Positions 1-12,690 of a stretch of DNA of 64,000 nt are shown in pieces. Source of the stretch: Cephalopachus bancanus. Taxonomy: Eukaryota; Chordata; Mammalia; Primates; Tarsiidae. The notes beneath the pieces were generated by a model. It saw only the letters and a program-made list of their open reading frames with translations, made no database searches and was not told where the DNA came from. The stretch covers positions 744,001-808,000 of the forward strand of contig JAPVLO010000161.1 of NCBI GenBank assembly GCA_027257055.1. Direction: 5' to 3'. The translations under genes and the position numbers were made by a program. Positions within the stretch are counted from its first letter, which is position 1, and each line of letters starts with the position of its first letter.

Positions 1-19
1 ATCTTAGGAAAAGCATCGC

Positions 20-118
20 TATTCACTCAGTTACCCAAGCCTGAAACCTTGAGGTCATCCTTGGTTCTACCCCTTTGGTTCCCCTTCCTCAACAAATCAG
101 TCACTGTCTTGAATGAAT
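20..118 (+). repeat. L2 (LINE2) ORF2-region fragment
   Basis: A short stretch resembles the L2 coding region just before the 3' end: an 'aaaccttgaggtcatccttg' phrase followed by a 'tcaacaaatcagtcactgtc' phrase. No frame is intact. The family call rests on remembered consensus wording, and the element may begin upstream of the window. Confidence 0.45.
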
Positions 119-789
119 ACATGAATAAGTTATTCAACTTCAGTGAAGTTCAGCAGACCTCGCTGAGCACCTAATTGGGACACCTTGGGTAGGAAAACAT
201 TGTTTTAGCCCTTCCTATTCCCATTTCAGTTGAGGAAATAATTCAGTTTAATAATTATTCAAAGAGTTAAGCAAATAAGTTTCAGGATAGACATATATTT
301 ACTTTATAACATACCCTTAATTGCTTAACCTTAATTGCTGTTACCTTAATAACACATTGCAAGCTATTTAAAGAAGATGAATTCATGGATAGCACATCAG
401 TCATTGTACGAATACATATGGGATGATTATTCATACATCTGTTGATGCTTCATATTCAAAATACCATGTATAGATGTCTTAGTTTCCAATTATTAAAAAT
501 TTAAATACCAAAATATTATCAATATAAAGATATGTGATTAACCAATATAGATTTAAGAATTAACCTACCGCAAACTAGGTTGATAACTATGGATACATAC
601 TAATGTGGAAAATGTGGAAAATTATAATTTAGAATTTTTAAAAATAGCAGCAGCTAAAAACCACGATTAACTCAAGACAATATTGAGATCTCCAACACAG
701 ACACACACACAACTCAGAGGTTCTTTCAAAAAATTGTTGGGTTGGAGGGGATTGCATAGATAACTATTCTGTGCGAACATACTTTTGTG
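119..789. other. AT-rich unique sequence, nothing recognised
   Basis: This is AT-rich single-copy-looking DNA with one short CA run near 700. I see no coding potential and no repeat I can name. Confidence 0.5.
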
Positions 790-1255
790 TGTCTGTGAAT
801 GCTACATTTTCTCAAAATGCAGTATCTTTGGTCCCTGAATTTTGTGACTGCTTGAACAAAGAATGTGGGAGAATGATGTCATGGGACTTCCAAGACTAGG
901 TCATAAAAGGTGATGTGGGTCTGGCTTTCTCTGTCAGGATACTTGCTACTGGAACACAGCCACCATGTTATGAGGAAGACTAGGCAACACGGAGAGACCA
1001 TATGTACATGTTCCAGCCAGAAGTCTCCACTGAAGTGAGGTGACCAGCATCAGCCACCAGACATCTAAGAGAAAGAGTCTTCAGATAATTCCTGCTTGCA
1101 GTCTCCCGGTCTGATTCCAAATAGATCACAGACAAGCTAATCCCTCTGAGTTCTGCCCAAATTGCACAGTGGCGAGCGAAATAAGTGTTGTCGTTGCTTT
1201 AAACCACTGAGTTTGGGGGTCATTGGGAACATATGCATTAGAAGATTTACAGTGT
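790..1255 (+). repeat. MLT1-type MaLR LTR
   Basis: This is an old mammalian-apparent LTR in sense orientation. The best-preserved part is its 3' end near 1185-1230, where the family motif 'gctttaaaccactgagtttg' is clear, followed by a decayed terminal segment. The upstream part has the purine-rich composition of MLT1 LTRs. Edges are approximate, and no internal retroviral region is attached. Confidence 0.55.
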
Positions 1256-1469
1256 TGCCCTGACTTGATTAGCAAACCCATTTTCTTATAGCGTACTGAA
1301 TTAGAATCCTTGGAAAATGTCAATAGCATGCACTGATTTTACTTTATGACTTGTGTCAATCATAAAAATGATCTTTAGAGATTAGTACCTTGAAAGTAGG
1401 CTCCTATGTAAATAATAATAAATGGCCTTGAAATTAAAAGACATTTTTCCTTTAAAAACCACAGAAAGA

Positions 1470-1763
1470 GCCGGGCTCGGTGGCTCAGCTGTAATCCCAG
1501 CACTTTGGGAGGCCGAGGTGAGTGGATTGCCTGAGCCCGTGGGTTCGAGACCCATCTGGGCAATTTGGCGAGACCTCGTCTCTACAAATCAAAAATTAGC
1601 TAGAAGTGGTAGCACGTGCCTGTAATTCTGGCTACTTGGAAGGCTGAGGCATAAGGATCGCCGGAGCCCAGCAGGTCAAAGCTGAGGTGGCCGAGAGTGT
1701 GCCACTGCACTCCAGTCTGGGCGACAGAGTGAGATTCCAACTCAAAAAAAAAAACAAAACACA
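1470..1763 (+). repeat. Alu (strepsirrhine-type)
   Basis: Dimeric 7SL-derived SINE starting 'gccgggctcggtggctca', with a left arm, a middle A-rich linker, a right arm and an interrupted A tail. Flanks share 'accacagaaa', consistent with a target-site duplication. It is 5'-complete but moderately diverged. Confidence 0.95.
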
Positions 1764-1985
1764 CCACAGAAAAGACTTACAATTTTTGGAACTTCTCATG
1801 GTTCCACATAGAACACTATGGGTTACAAATAGGCTGTGAACAACTCATTGAGAAACAACAATCATTACTGATAACTCTTGAATCAAAACTCTTCTTTTAC
1901 CCTCTGTTCAGATCTCTCTTCATGAATCTCCATAATCACTTCCTCCCCCACTTTCCATCAAGCTTATTTGTTTTTATCATATAAT
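1764..1985. other. Unassigned sequence between Alu and L1
   Basis: No recognisable coding region or repeat. Confidence 0.4.
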
Positions 1986-2965
1986 AATCTCAAGCATGCA
2001 GAAAAGTGCTGAGAATAAGATTAGAAACATTCATGTAGCCATCAGCTTGGTTATACAGATTAGCATCCAATCAACTTTATTGCAAATCTGTAATATCTTT
2101 TAAGAGCTCACATCACAGATACAGTTCAAGCACTCTTGTGGACATTTCTGACTTCATTTCTTTTCCTCTCACTAGAGGTGTACACTATTCTAAAGTTTGC
2201 GTATTTCCTTTTTAGTCATGATGTTATTATGTTAGTATTCATGAAAAATGTTGGTACTAATTTTTGTATTATACATTTTATGCTAGTGTTATTATATATA
2301 CTATCCTTTAGCAATTGTTTTTCTTCATCTGATGTTATATTCTTGATTTTTTTTTTCACCTTGGTTTGTGTAATTTTGGCTTATGTTTCAATCTCTATGA
2401 TATTCCATTCTAGGAAATATTTAATTAGTTCACTTCCTTATTTCCCTTCTTGGTGAGTGTTTAGATAAATTCTAATGTCTCACTTTTATATAAATTGACA
2501 TAAAAACATACTTCAGTTTCTTTATTCATGAATGTGAGAGCCACTCATGAGGAGTGGTTGGTATGGTATGGAATGCAAGTCTTCCACTTGAGTGGATATT
2601 GCCAAAGTGGTTGTACCCGTTAATATTTCACTGGTGGTTTTGGGAGTCCCAGTACCTTAGCTGTCATTCTGTCATTTTTGTAAGATTGCTAGGTGTGAAG
2701 TTGTATCCTATTATTGTTTTCATTTGCATTTCTCTGATTACTATTAGGTCTAAGCACTTTAAAAAATATATTTACAGGCAATACGGTTTTTCTTCTTTGA
2801 GGAGTTATTCATACGTATTTTGCCATTTTAAAATTGGGTTATTTATATTTTTCTACTGGTTTTGGAAAATCATTTGCATAATCTTGATGACCATCTTTTC
2901 TATCTATGTTGCTAATATCTTCTTCTACTTTGCTGGTTTACTTTCCTCTTTATTTATGGTGACTT
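1986..2965 (-). repeat. Ancient L1 (L1M-type) remnant
   Basis: Text such as 'gctaggtgtgaagttgta' followed by 'catttgcatttctctgatta' is the reverse complement of the ORF2 C-terminal region seen in old L1 families. The left part (1986-2250) resembles the untranslated segment of the same old L1 class. The plus-strand frames here, which look membrane-protein-like, are only T-rich antisense of L1. Confidence 0.5.
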
Positions 2966-3080
2966 AGGGGAAAGTTTGGTACATTAATGGGATCAAAACT
3001 ATCAAAGATTTTAGTAGTGATTTTGCTTTTCTGGGACTAATTAAGAAATCCTTTTCCACCCTAAAGACATAGAATTTTAA

Positions 3081-3371
3081 GGCCAGGCACGGTGGCTCAA
3101 ACCTATAATCCCAGCACTTTGGGAGGCTGAGCTGAGAGGATTGCCTGAGCCCGCAGGTTCAAGGCCAGCCTGGGCAACATGGTGAGACCTCGTCTCTACA
3201 ACAAATAAAAAAATTAGCTGGGCATGGTAGTGCACACTTGTAGTTCTGGTTACCTGGAAGGCTGATGCGGAAGGATCTCCAGGGCCCAGCAGGTCAATGC
3301 TGAGGTGGCCGTGAACGTGCCACTGCACTCCAGCCTGGGCGACCGAGTGAGACTCCAACTCAAAAAAAAAA
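3081..3371 (+). repeat. Alu (older copy)
   Basis: Dimeric Alu starting 'ggccaggcacggtggctca', with an A tail ending before 'agaattataa'. The left flank ends 'agaattttaa', giving a 10-base target-site duplication with one mismatch. It keeps the older 'atcccagcactttgggagg' wording, so it is probably an earlier insertion than most Alus here. Confidence 0.95.
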
Positions 3372-3609
3372 AGAATTATAAAAAGAAAAAAAATAATTTC
3401 ATTTTCATACGGGTAGCCACAGAAGTTCTTTTCCTTATTTTGTAATACAAATTATGTCCGATGTCAAGGCCTTCCTCATACGAGGGTGTGTTTATGGCCT
3501 ATTTATGTATCAACATTTTATATTCCAACAGGTACTCTTTTATCTTTACCAGGATCTCTACATTATTAAATCCAACAGTAGGTTTCCACAGTACCCTTTC
3601 CTAAGCTAT
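3372..3609. other. Unassigned AT-rich sequence
   Basis: No recognisable feature. Confidence 0.4.
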
Positions 3610-3805
3610 CCGGAGCAAATGACACAGTTGATCACTGCCTCCCTCTTGCAGCCTTTTTCCTCATTTGGGTTCCCTGACTCCGAACTCTCCTGGCTTTCTC
3701 TATCTCACTGTCTCCACTGTAGGACTGGATTCCTTTTCCCAGTCTCTTACTTCGAGAGCCTAAGGCTCCCTCTTCAGACCTCTTTTTTTCCTGTCTACTC
3801 TTAAT
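3610..3805 (+). repeat. L2/CR1-clade LINE reverse-transcriptase remnant
   Basis: The stretch 'gacacagttgatcactgcct' translates to a DTVDH motif, the block found in L2/CR1-clade reverse transcriptases. A shifted frame just downstream reads ELSWLSL, matching the next conserved block (LSWF.SYL). The change of frame shows a dead copy. The same family is seen again at 18.46-21.2 kb. Confidence 0.5.
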
Positions 3806-4199
3806 TATAACCTGCCTGATCACATCCTGTCCAATGACTTAGAAATCATACGTAAGTTAATAGTTCCATGTTTATCTTCTTTGATCTGGTCTCTGTTAGA
3901 CGTCTGGTGGGCACTTCCTTTTCTGCTATTGCTGTGGAAACTGTACATTTTTTCCTGATCTGTAAGAAGTTACTTCAAAAGTTTTTAACATAGGCATCTG
4001 ATAGAGATTAAAGTTAATCATTATTTTGTTCTACTTCTAAAAAAATACAAGATATTTGGAACGCTTTGACTCTATTTCCCTCACTCTTATTTCTATTTAA
4101 TTGTTATCGAGTATTTGAGTTTCACATTGCTTTAACCCCTTACCTACTTTACACTTTTTAAAAAAATTGTTTTTCTACTGTGAATGCTTATCTACTTGT
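3806..4199. other. Unassigned sequence
   Basis: AT-rich, with no recognised repeat or gene. Confidence 0.4.
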
Positions 4200-5315
4200 A
4201 TGTGTGTGTGTAGGGGGACGCATTACTTCTTGTACCTCAAACTTTTCTTCTGAGTTCAATTTCATTTTCACGAAAGTACATTTTTTTGGTAGTTTTTTCA
4301 CAGAGGGTTTGTGAATGAAAATATTGACCTGATTTTATCTGCAGATGTTTTTCTGTTCCCTTCATTCTTAAAAAAAGCTTATCTGGAGAATTCTAGGCCA
4401 AGAAGTTATTTTTCCTCAGCACTTCGAAACCATTATTCCTTGGGTTTCTGGTATCTGTTGATGAGAAGATTGAACTATTTATAATTCAGCTTTAGTTTTC
4501 CTTTTTCATCGCTTTTAAGATTTTTTCTTTTTTGATGCATTTGATTTTCATTTAAATCTGTCTGAGTGTTGGAATTTGTGATTCTTCAATCTGAAGACTC
4601 ATGTCTTGTTTCAATTCTAGAAAATTTTCAATTGTGAATCCTTTGATTACTGTCTTTTCTCCCCTCATTTTTTGCCTTCTAGAATTCCAAGTACATATTT
4701 GTTAGCTGTTGTTTCTTTTATGAGATCTGCTTTGACTGACAGATGGTTCTTCATCTATCTGTCATATATTTTATCACTCTATCTTGTAGGTACATTCTAG
4801 TGATTTTCTCAAATCTGTATTCTAGTTCACTGATTCTTGCTAGTTTTCACATTTTTTTGATCCCGTGTTTAACCTAACCACTGAGTTTTAAATGCTTATG
4901 GCTTTTATTCTTTCCATTCTAGAGGTCCTATCAGCTCCTTTCCAAATTTGCTTCTTCCTTTCTCATACAGACCTGTCCTTCATTGTACCTTCTTTTAAAA
5001 CTGTTAATGCTTTAATGATTTTAAATCTATTTATTTCACATTTTCTTTCTTATGATTCCATTATATCCAGTTCTTGGGAAACAAATATCTTTATGGTATC
5101 TGCTTACCCTTCCTCAATGTGATTCATTTCTTATATTTTGGCAATTTCCTATTAATCAGAGATGATTTACTTCTAGGGGTAGCATTTGTGCTCTGGGCTG
5201 TACACGTTTCCCTCTGGAGCGGTTATATATTCTTTTTATTGATGCCATTTGGGGCTCCACGAACCTGCAAAGGTTTTTTTATGTTAAATATTTGCTTTGT
5301 AGTTGCTTTATTTCT
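4200..5315 (-). repeat. Possible ancient L1/HAL1-like AT-rich remnant
   Basis: The block is T-rich, with phrases such as 'attctagttcactgattctt' and 'tccttctagaattcc'-like wording typical of antisense non-terminal regions of very old L1 or HAL1. Decay is heavy and the call is tentative. No frame of interest survives; the small frames at 4892-5322 are T-rich antisense. Confidence 0.3.
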
Positions 5316-6055
5316 CAAATAATATAATTCAGACTTTATATCTTCATGTGGAACTTGCTTAAAATCTGAATATTTTATAGGTAAGTTTCTTCCAAAAGCG
5401 TCTATAGATAGTAAATTTCTTTCAGCCTCCCCAGAAAGGTAAATGGAATGTATCTCTTTCTTATTTAAGGTTGAGACAATCCTTTGAATCGCTGAATATC
5501 ATGCAGGTAGTTAAACTCCCTGCTATTCTCAGCCCTGAACCCACATTTCCTGACCCCATATAGGAATTAGAGCCCAACTTGGTGGTTAGGTTAATCATGG
5601 ATCAAAAGAACCAATAGGACCTATAATCTTGGAAAGAAGCCAAGTGACTCCCCACGGAGTTAGCTTGGTTTTCTATTCTATAATTAATTTTTTGCATGCA
5701 TTTGGCAGTTGAGGATTTTACCTTCTTCGTTTTGAACTCACCTCTGCATTACGGTTTTTGGAGTTAGATTCTATCCAAAATGCCTATTTGTTTTGGTAAG
5801 GGTGGGACTGGCCTGGGTCAGATCAGGATGCATTTTGCCAAAGCCATCCCTGCCATGCTTACATTTCCATGTGCACACTGCTAACACAGCACTAATCGCT
5901 AGCTAACCAGAAAGAGAGTCTGAAGCTTTCACAAAAGTTAAAATAAAACGACCACCAAAGAGAAAATTGTTCAGGTCAGATTTTTTGGTTAAAGTAATGA
6001 AGTTGATGGATTTTATAAAAGTTAAAATTCAAAACATTGAGCATCCTGAGTGCTT
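5316..6055. other. Unique sequence, nothing recognised
   Basis: No repeat or coding signal identified. Confidence 0.4.
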
Positions 6056-6265
6056 TATGATGCAGTTGCTTTTGCATCAGGCAGTCATGAATTCAAACCT
6101 TGGCTTGGGTACTTGCTAGTGGTGTAATCTTGGGAGCATTGCCTCTTTGATATTTGATATTTACCTAATCTGCAAAATGAAGATAATACTTACCTCCCAC
6201 GTTTTGGGTAAGAGCTAAAAGATTTTGATGTACAAGTGCCCGGCAGAGTATTTTATATTTATATT
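6056..6265 (+). repeat. MIR SINE
   Basis: Core wording of MIR: 'attcaaaccttggcttgggt', then a 'tacctaatctgcaaaatgaa' block and a degraded tail. Ancient tRNA-derived mammalian SINE, sense orientation. Confidence 0.7.
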
Positions 6266-8099
6266 AAATTTCTATTTATTTAGAAAATGTTTTATTTGTC
6301 TAATTTTATTGATGAGACGACTCCACACTATTCTTCTTTCTCCCTAAGTTCTCCCCAGACTATCTTTCTTTCCTTTTTCTCTCTCTGTCTCTATTATCTC
6401 CATCTCTTCTAAGTACACAAGTTGGTGGGTCCTCTTCTGTAACAGATAATGGCAGAGCACTAGCTCTGCAAGTTATAATATTGAATGTTGAGAAGACACA
6501 GAGAAGACCCACTCCTTAAAGTTGTCCAATGCAGAGAACAAGTCTTGTGTCTACTTCACATCCTCTCAGTCTACCTTATGGCCTGGCGATTGCTGTGGTA
6601 ACCAGCTATCTGCAGGTGTAACTTGGCACCCGTCTGCAGGTATCACCTCTCCTGAGCTACACCAAGCCTCTCTTGCCTTCCACCTGAGCTTCTCTCTTTT
6701 GGGATGTCTGCAGGGCACACTTTGTCATTCTGACACACGCCTTTGGGTAATCTTGGAAGTGTGAGGGAATGAAAACCCATGAGGCAATTCTTGACCCATG
6801 GGGGAGGAGAGATGGCATTTACATATTACCCTCTTCATCCTAGGACAAAAAATTCTGGGTGCATTTTGCATGGCTGTGCCCTGGAGGTCAGCCCTCCAGT
6901 TTCTTGTAATTGTGAACAGCTTACTATCACAGCGACAGATTCGCTGTGTGCCCCTCAATTTCACTCCCCCAAATGAAATTCTTATTGAGATTACTTCCCC
7001 AAATAAAATACCTGTACATAAGCCTTTGCCTCAAGCTCTGCCTGTTGCGAGAGCACTGGCTAAAACACCTGGCTAAATTCACCAAGAGACTGATTTTTCT
7101 GCACGAGTGGGTGAGAGCTTAACTCAATTTAAGTCCTAAGATAAGTATTAACGTTAATGTGAGGACACTGCTATTGACAAGCTTGTAAAACCAAGGCCAT
7201 TTAAGTTGCAGAGATCTTTATACTATGTCCTTTCCCAAAGAGGATATGAAATGCCTTTATAGATAAAAAAGACAGTTAAAAATCATTTAAATTTCAAAAA
7301 CTTACAATTAATACCACACATGAAGTCTGGCATCTGCCATGTTCAGTGCTTTGAGTGACAGATTTACCCAGTGGCTGGAAATCTATAACCAGGGAATCCT
7401 TAAAGAAAACAAAACCTTGAAGAGGCAATTGTGTGATGTCTCAACAAATAACATAAATTAGGAACATATTTTCCCCTAAACCTTTCATGTACTTGGAATG
7501 ACAGATGTAATTTCATCTCCCTGGAATCCCTGTACTGTGATTGTGATTAGAAGATCAATCTAAAATCCAGCCAGAACTGACTTTTACTCATCTCTTGCTT
7601 GCAGGTAGTGGGAGGAACAGTTGTATCACCTGCTTGGATGACCTGTAAGTGATCAGGGCCTTCCCCATCTTGACCCCCACAAAGAAAGTGGTTGTAATTG
7701 CCAACATGAGAAACAGGGCATCTGGATGATTTTTCTCTTAGCAGATAACCAGCATCTGATTTTTTTTCCCTTTTCTTGGTTGGTCTTTGCAGGTCAGGTG
7801 CCAGATGTACAGTGAATATGCAGGAGAACTGCAACAGAGACTGCTCCAGGAGCCTCTGACAGTCTGCCCATCTATGGGTGAACCACGTGCTGCTCCTGTT
7901 ATCACCTGTACTTGGACCAATGCCTGTAGTTGGAGCCGGAAATAACACCCTCTTCTTGCTTCAGAGCCAGAGGAGTAGAATGTACCTTTGACAAAAATGA
8001 TGTGGAAGAAAGGCAGTCTACTTGAGCCGGAGGGGAGGCAATAGATTGGATACTGGCTTATTTGAATAAACACCCCCCTTACAGACCCCCGAATTGAAG
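6266..8099. other. Unique sequence, no gene recognised
   Basis: Several short frames occur on both strands (for example 7547-7948 minus, 133 codons), but none shows a domain, a plausible start context or repeat-independent conservation I can judge. I see no repeat I can name. Confidence 0.4.
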
Positions 8100-8760
8100 T
8101 AAATCTGAGCAGACTGCTCAGAAAAGGACAACGTGATCAGAGACGAGAGCTCAGAGAGGCGAAGATGGCTGTAGGGGACAGACAGTGGAGCTTCAGGGCT
8201 CGGAAAACCCATGTCACTGAACAAGAGATCAGAGCAGATGGAATAAGAGCAGCATTAAAAGAAATAACAGAATAAAATAGTTCTGAGCTGGAGAAAGGCC
8301 TACATCTGCAGATCAAAGGTGCTCACCAGACACCAGGCGAAAAGAATGAAAGCAGATCAACACTTAGAAATACTCTGGTGAAATTCTTGAACTTCAAGGA
8401 CAAAGAAATTATCACCCACTCAAATTCCAGAAAGAACAAACTAACAACAAAGGATTAAAAGTCGGGCTTACCTTGGCTTGTCTCTTGCAGCATTAAATAG
8501 GAGACAACATGGACAGGTGATGGCGGTTCTGAAGGGGAAAAAAAGTCGTTGTACAAGATTCTGCTTATGCATGAAGGTACAAAGAAGGTATCCTCAGAGA
8601 GGCAACAGTTCGGGAACACCCACACCCACCAGCCTACACTCAGAAAGGTAACAAAGACGCATGCCAGCTGCTCGAAGAATGAATCATGATAAAGAATCCA
8701 CAAATCACCGAGCTGGGCATGAAGGAAATGTCAGCAAGCACTGAAGTCATTAAAACACAG
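8100..8760 (+). repeat. HAL1/L1-like remnant
   Basis: A-rich sense sequence with phrases such as 'cacttagaaatactctggtg' followed by 'ttgaacttcaaggacaaag' recalls HAL1 (half-L1, carrying only an ORF1-like gene). 'gaggcgaagatggctg' at 8157-8172 also fits an L1-type leader. No open frame of useful length survives. Confidence 0.35.
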
Positions 8761-9024
8761 GATGAAGTTGAAATAACTGCTGTACTTATGTTTTGAAAGC
8801 AGAATACAAAAGTCATCATTAGTTCTGGAAACAGAAGATGTTAAGCAAACCAGGTCAAAAGTTTTCACTTGCGTCTACGAAAGCCACAGTAGGGGAGAGG
8901 GTGCTAATTTCCCCGGATTACAGTAGTATCATTTTTCTACAAAATGTCTGTATTGGTGATGGGTCTCCCTGCTGCTCTGCTCCTTCCACTTAGGTCTGCC
9001 TCTGTCAGTGGCCAAGGGTCCCAC
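8761..9024. other. Unassigned sequence
   Basis: Nothing recognised. Confidence 0.4.
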
Positions 9025-9312
9025 TTTTTTTTTTTTTTTGAGTTGGAGTCTCACTCTGTCGCCCAGACTGGAGTGCAGTGGCCGCTCCCGGCCACCGCAG
9101 CCTCGACCTGCTGGGCTCCGGCGATTCTTCCGCCTCAGCCTTCCGAGTAGCCGGAATTACAGGCATGCGCTACCACACCCGGCTGATTTTTTGATTTATT
9201 GTAGAGATGAGGTCTCGCTGCCCAGGCAGGTCTCGAACCCGCGGGCTCAGGCAATCCACTCACCTCAGCCTCCCAAAGGCATGGGATTACAGGCTGAGCC
9301 ACTGAGCCCGGC
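9025..9312 (-). repeat. Alu (strepsirrhine-type, young-looking)
   Basis: Reverse-oriented Alu beginning with a T run and 'gagttggagtctcactctg' and ending 'ccactgagcccggc'. It carries the lineage-specific left arm. No clear target-site duplication found. Confidence 0.95.
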
Positions 9313-10099
9313 TAATCTATACATATTTACAATGGGAGACGAGTGCATGTACATTGAGTAAATATGCATGTAACATACATCCCGTGTTCACTTTGGGGCG
9401 GGGTTTCAGCATCAAAATGAGGCAGAATTTGGCTCTTCATGTCAAAAAGTGATTTATGGGATACAAAGACCCTTTACGCGCTGTCTCTATAAGCTAGCTA
9501 AAACTGACTCAGGGTTTGCAGTTGTTTATTAGGAAATAATATTTGTAAGGCAAGTTCTCTGTCCAATCAGAACTGCAAATCAGAGGTAGGGAGGGTCTGA
9601 CATTTTGCTTGATAGCTTCTCTCGTTAGGGAGTTGCTCTGCCAGCCAAGTCCTGAGACCTCAGCCTGCAGGTACCTTTTGTTTCTTTAACCTTAGGGCCC
9701 ATCTTAGTTGATAAAGGGGCATCTGTTTTGGCCTCTTAGATCACAGCTCCCATCTCCACAGAACAAGTCTAAGTATCCTCTCCTCTGTTGGGGGACGTGG
9801 AGTGGGACTTATAAGAATACAAAATCCTGCACTGCTGTAGGCAAGGTGTCTCTGGGAGAAGTCTGTGCCTGTGAGTTGTGCGTTCAGGGAAGGTCTCTCT
9901 TCAAGAGCAGTGTGGGGTCCTCTCTTCTGCATCCTGGCCCTGTGTTGAGGGAAGTCCCATCTTCATCTTTCCCTGCCATCTTCCTCTTAGTCCCATGTAC
10001 TGATTTCCCTCCTTCTCCCTCGGTGTCTGGGAGGGGACACTAGTCTTCTGTGCCATCCTCTTCCTCGGGAACCTTAGATATGTGTTCTCACTTAGTGAT
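9313..10099. other. Unique sequence, nothing recognised
   Basis: A plus frame at 9708-10043 (111 codons) has no recognisable domain and looks like chance. Confidence 0.4.
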
Positions 10100-11090
10100 A
10101 GACTGCAGGAAGTAGGATGCCCGTCAGAGTGAAAGTCAGAGAACGGAGGAAAGGATGTTCACAGAGAACCACCAGAGTGACAATCGGAGATAAGCCAAAT
10201 TGCCACATTGGATTCTATAACCCCGCCACACTGCTTTCTACAACCTTTTATACTGTGCAATATAACACATGTGCCACCAAATATATGAAACAAAGACACA
10301 CAACTTAGTGAACTATCACAAAGAAAAAACATGTAATCACTGCCAGGGCTGAGAGGCAGAACTTTGCCAGTGCCCAGAGTCCTCCTTGGGTCCCTACCCA
10401 AGCAGAACGTCACCTTGACTTTTATTATGAATCACTCCTTTGCCTTCCTTTTTTTTTTTTAATTGGAGTCTCACTCTGTCGCCCAGACTGGAGTGCAGTG
10501 GCATGCTCCCAGTCACCGCAGCCTTGACCTGCTGGGCTCCAGCAATCCTTCTGCTTCAGCCTTCCAAGTAGCCGGAACTACAGGCACGCACTACCAAGCC
10601 CGGCTAATTTTTGAATTACTGTAGAGATGCGGTCTCGCCAAGTTGCCTGGGCTGGTCTTGAACCTGTGGGCACAGGCAATCCTCTCGTCTTGGCCTCCCA
10701 AAGCGCTGTGATTGCAGGCTGAGCCACTGAGCCCGGTCCATTTGCCTTTCTTCATAATTTTACTACTCAAACGTGCATTTGCAAACTCGAGTTTGATGTT
10801 GTCTTTGTTCTTGATCTTTATATAACTGAAGTCATAGAGTGTGCATTTATTGTGGGTCCATCATGTTGCTGGATGCAGCCGGAGTCCATTTGCCTGTGTG
10901 GCTGCACAGCACTCTGTTGGGTATACCATAATTCAGTTATCCATTTGACTGTTGGTAGACATTTGGGCTGCACCCAACGTCTGGCTATTACAAATAATAA
11001 TGTATGGAGCACTCTAGTTTCCATCTCTTGGTGCACGTGTGTCTCCGTCTCTGCTGAGAGCATCTCTTAAATCAACTGTGCAGCACACCA
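10100..11090 (-). repeat. Ancient L1-type remnant, split by an Alu
   Basis: The right half contains wording such as 'atccatttgactgttggtag' followed by 'acatttgggctg', the antisense of an old L1 segment. The left half (10100-10440) resembles the associated untranslated segment. The Alu at 10449-10737 interrupts it. Confidence 0.5.
10449..10737 (-). repeat. Alu nested in ancient L1
   Basis: Reverse-oriented dimeric Alu. The flanks 'tttgccttcc' and 'tttgcctttc' form a target-site duplication with one mismatch, so this Alu jumped into the older L1 remnant. Confidence 0.95.
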
Positions 11091-11545
11091 TGCGGCTTTA
11101 TTGCCTTCAACTTCCGCTGCTGAGCTATTGATTTCGGGATGTGTTTTTAGCCTGGCACTTGTATCCTGACTTATAAATGCTTGAGTGACATTGTTACAGG
11201 GCATAAAATGTCATTGTAAATGACAACACTAGTAAATGTTGAAATAATAGTATGATAGCCGTCAAACTCACATGTGGAAGTGCTCATGGTTCGACTTGTA
11301 TAGAACCCCTGATGGGCTGGAGAGTGTTTCTGTGACCAGCTGAGTTCTTAGTCTTGAAGCAGCAGTGTGAACACAATTACTTTTTTCTTGGCTTACCAGC
11401 TTTCCACTTATGCAATTCTTGATGACACTGTTGTTTCGTTTGGCAGCTTGGTTGATATTATTTATAGTATTGTACATAAAGTGAGGCTTTATTAATATTA
11501 TAAAAATACTATTTTAAGTCTAAATAATTCAAAAGTACATAAAAA
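11091..11545. other. Unique sequence
   Basis: Nothing recognised. Confidence 0.4.
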
Positions 11546-12511
11546 GCAACTTCACTGTACCTCTGAGTGGCTACTTCCTCAGTCACAAAAACACCCAGTA
11601 AAAGACTAAGACTGAATCATGAAGAAGTAGATATGAACACACCAATCACAAGTAAGGAGACAGAAGTAGTCATCAAAAGCATCCCAGCAAGGAAAAACTC
11701 AGGGTTGATGAGTTTCATGGGTGAGTACCACCAAACATTTAAAGAAGAATTAATAGCCAAACTTTCTCAAACTCTTCCAAAAAACTAAAGAGGAGGAAAC
11801 ATTTTCAAACTCATTTTACAATGCCAGCATTACCTTCACACCAAAGCCAGATAAAAATATTACAAGAAAAAAATTACAGGCTAACATCTTTGATAAACAT
11901 AGATGCAAAAATCCTCAAAAAAAATGCTAGCAAACCAAATTACATATATAAATATAAATATATATTATCTATTTATATGTAAATAGATACAAGTATACTA
12001 TTGGAAGGAATATACCAAAATGTTATCAGGGGTGTTTTGGGGGGTGGAGAAGAGGTGATATTATGGATTACTTTTTTTTTTGCTTTAAAAAAATTCTACA
12101 TTAAATATGCTTATTTTTCCAACTAGAAAACATTTCTAAAATATTATTTTTAAAAAATTAATTATACAAGAAGAAATTGAGATCCTAAATAGACCAATGA
12201 TAACCCATAAAATTTACTATGTCATAAGAAACAACTTACCAAAAAAAAGCCCTGAACCAGATGAATTTCCAGTGGCATTCTGCAAACATCCAAGTAGAAG
12301 TTAATATCAACCCTATTAAAAGTATTTCAGGTAATTAGGAAAGATGGAATTCTCCCTAAGCATTTTATGAAGCTAACATCACACTGATACCCAAACCAGG
12401 TAAAGACCCAACAAAGAAAGAGAACAACAGGCCAGTATCCCTGATGAACATAGATGCAAAGATTCTCAACACGATTCTAGCAAATTAGATCCAGCAATGC
12501 TTCTCAAAAAT

Positions 12512-12690
12512 CATCCAGCAACCATTGCTTTGTTAAACTCTGGTGTGTCCACATGGGTCTTTGAGCTATGGCCACCATGTTTCCTAGTTTTGGTCCCCTC
12601 CCCTACCTTGGGGAAGTGAATTTTCTCTCTCTCACTCTAATTTACTTTTCAAATAAACTCTATTTTTCAACCTAAAAAAAAAAGCCACCA
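12512..12690 (+). mobile_element. Candidate processed-transcript insertion inside L1
   Basis: L1 wording stops after 'aaaatcatccagcaa' and resumes at 'ccaccatgaccaagt'. The intervening bases are not L1 and end with 'caaataaactct', then about twenty bases, then an A run. A polyadenylation signal at normal distance from a tail indicates a reverse-transcribed RNA end. The source RNA is not identified; it could be a cellular 3' end or a retroviral LTR R/U5 end. Confidence 0.45.

Noticed and set aside
2136..2967. Hydrophobic plus-strand open frames resembling membrane proteins
   Set aside because: They are T-rich antisense of an ancient L1 remnant; such strings of F, L and I are typical artefacts.
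7547..8073. Overlapping minus frames as exons
   Set aside because: No domain, no convincing splice pair and ordinary composition.
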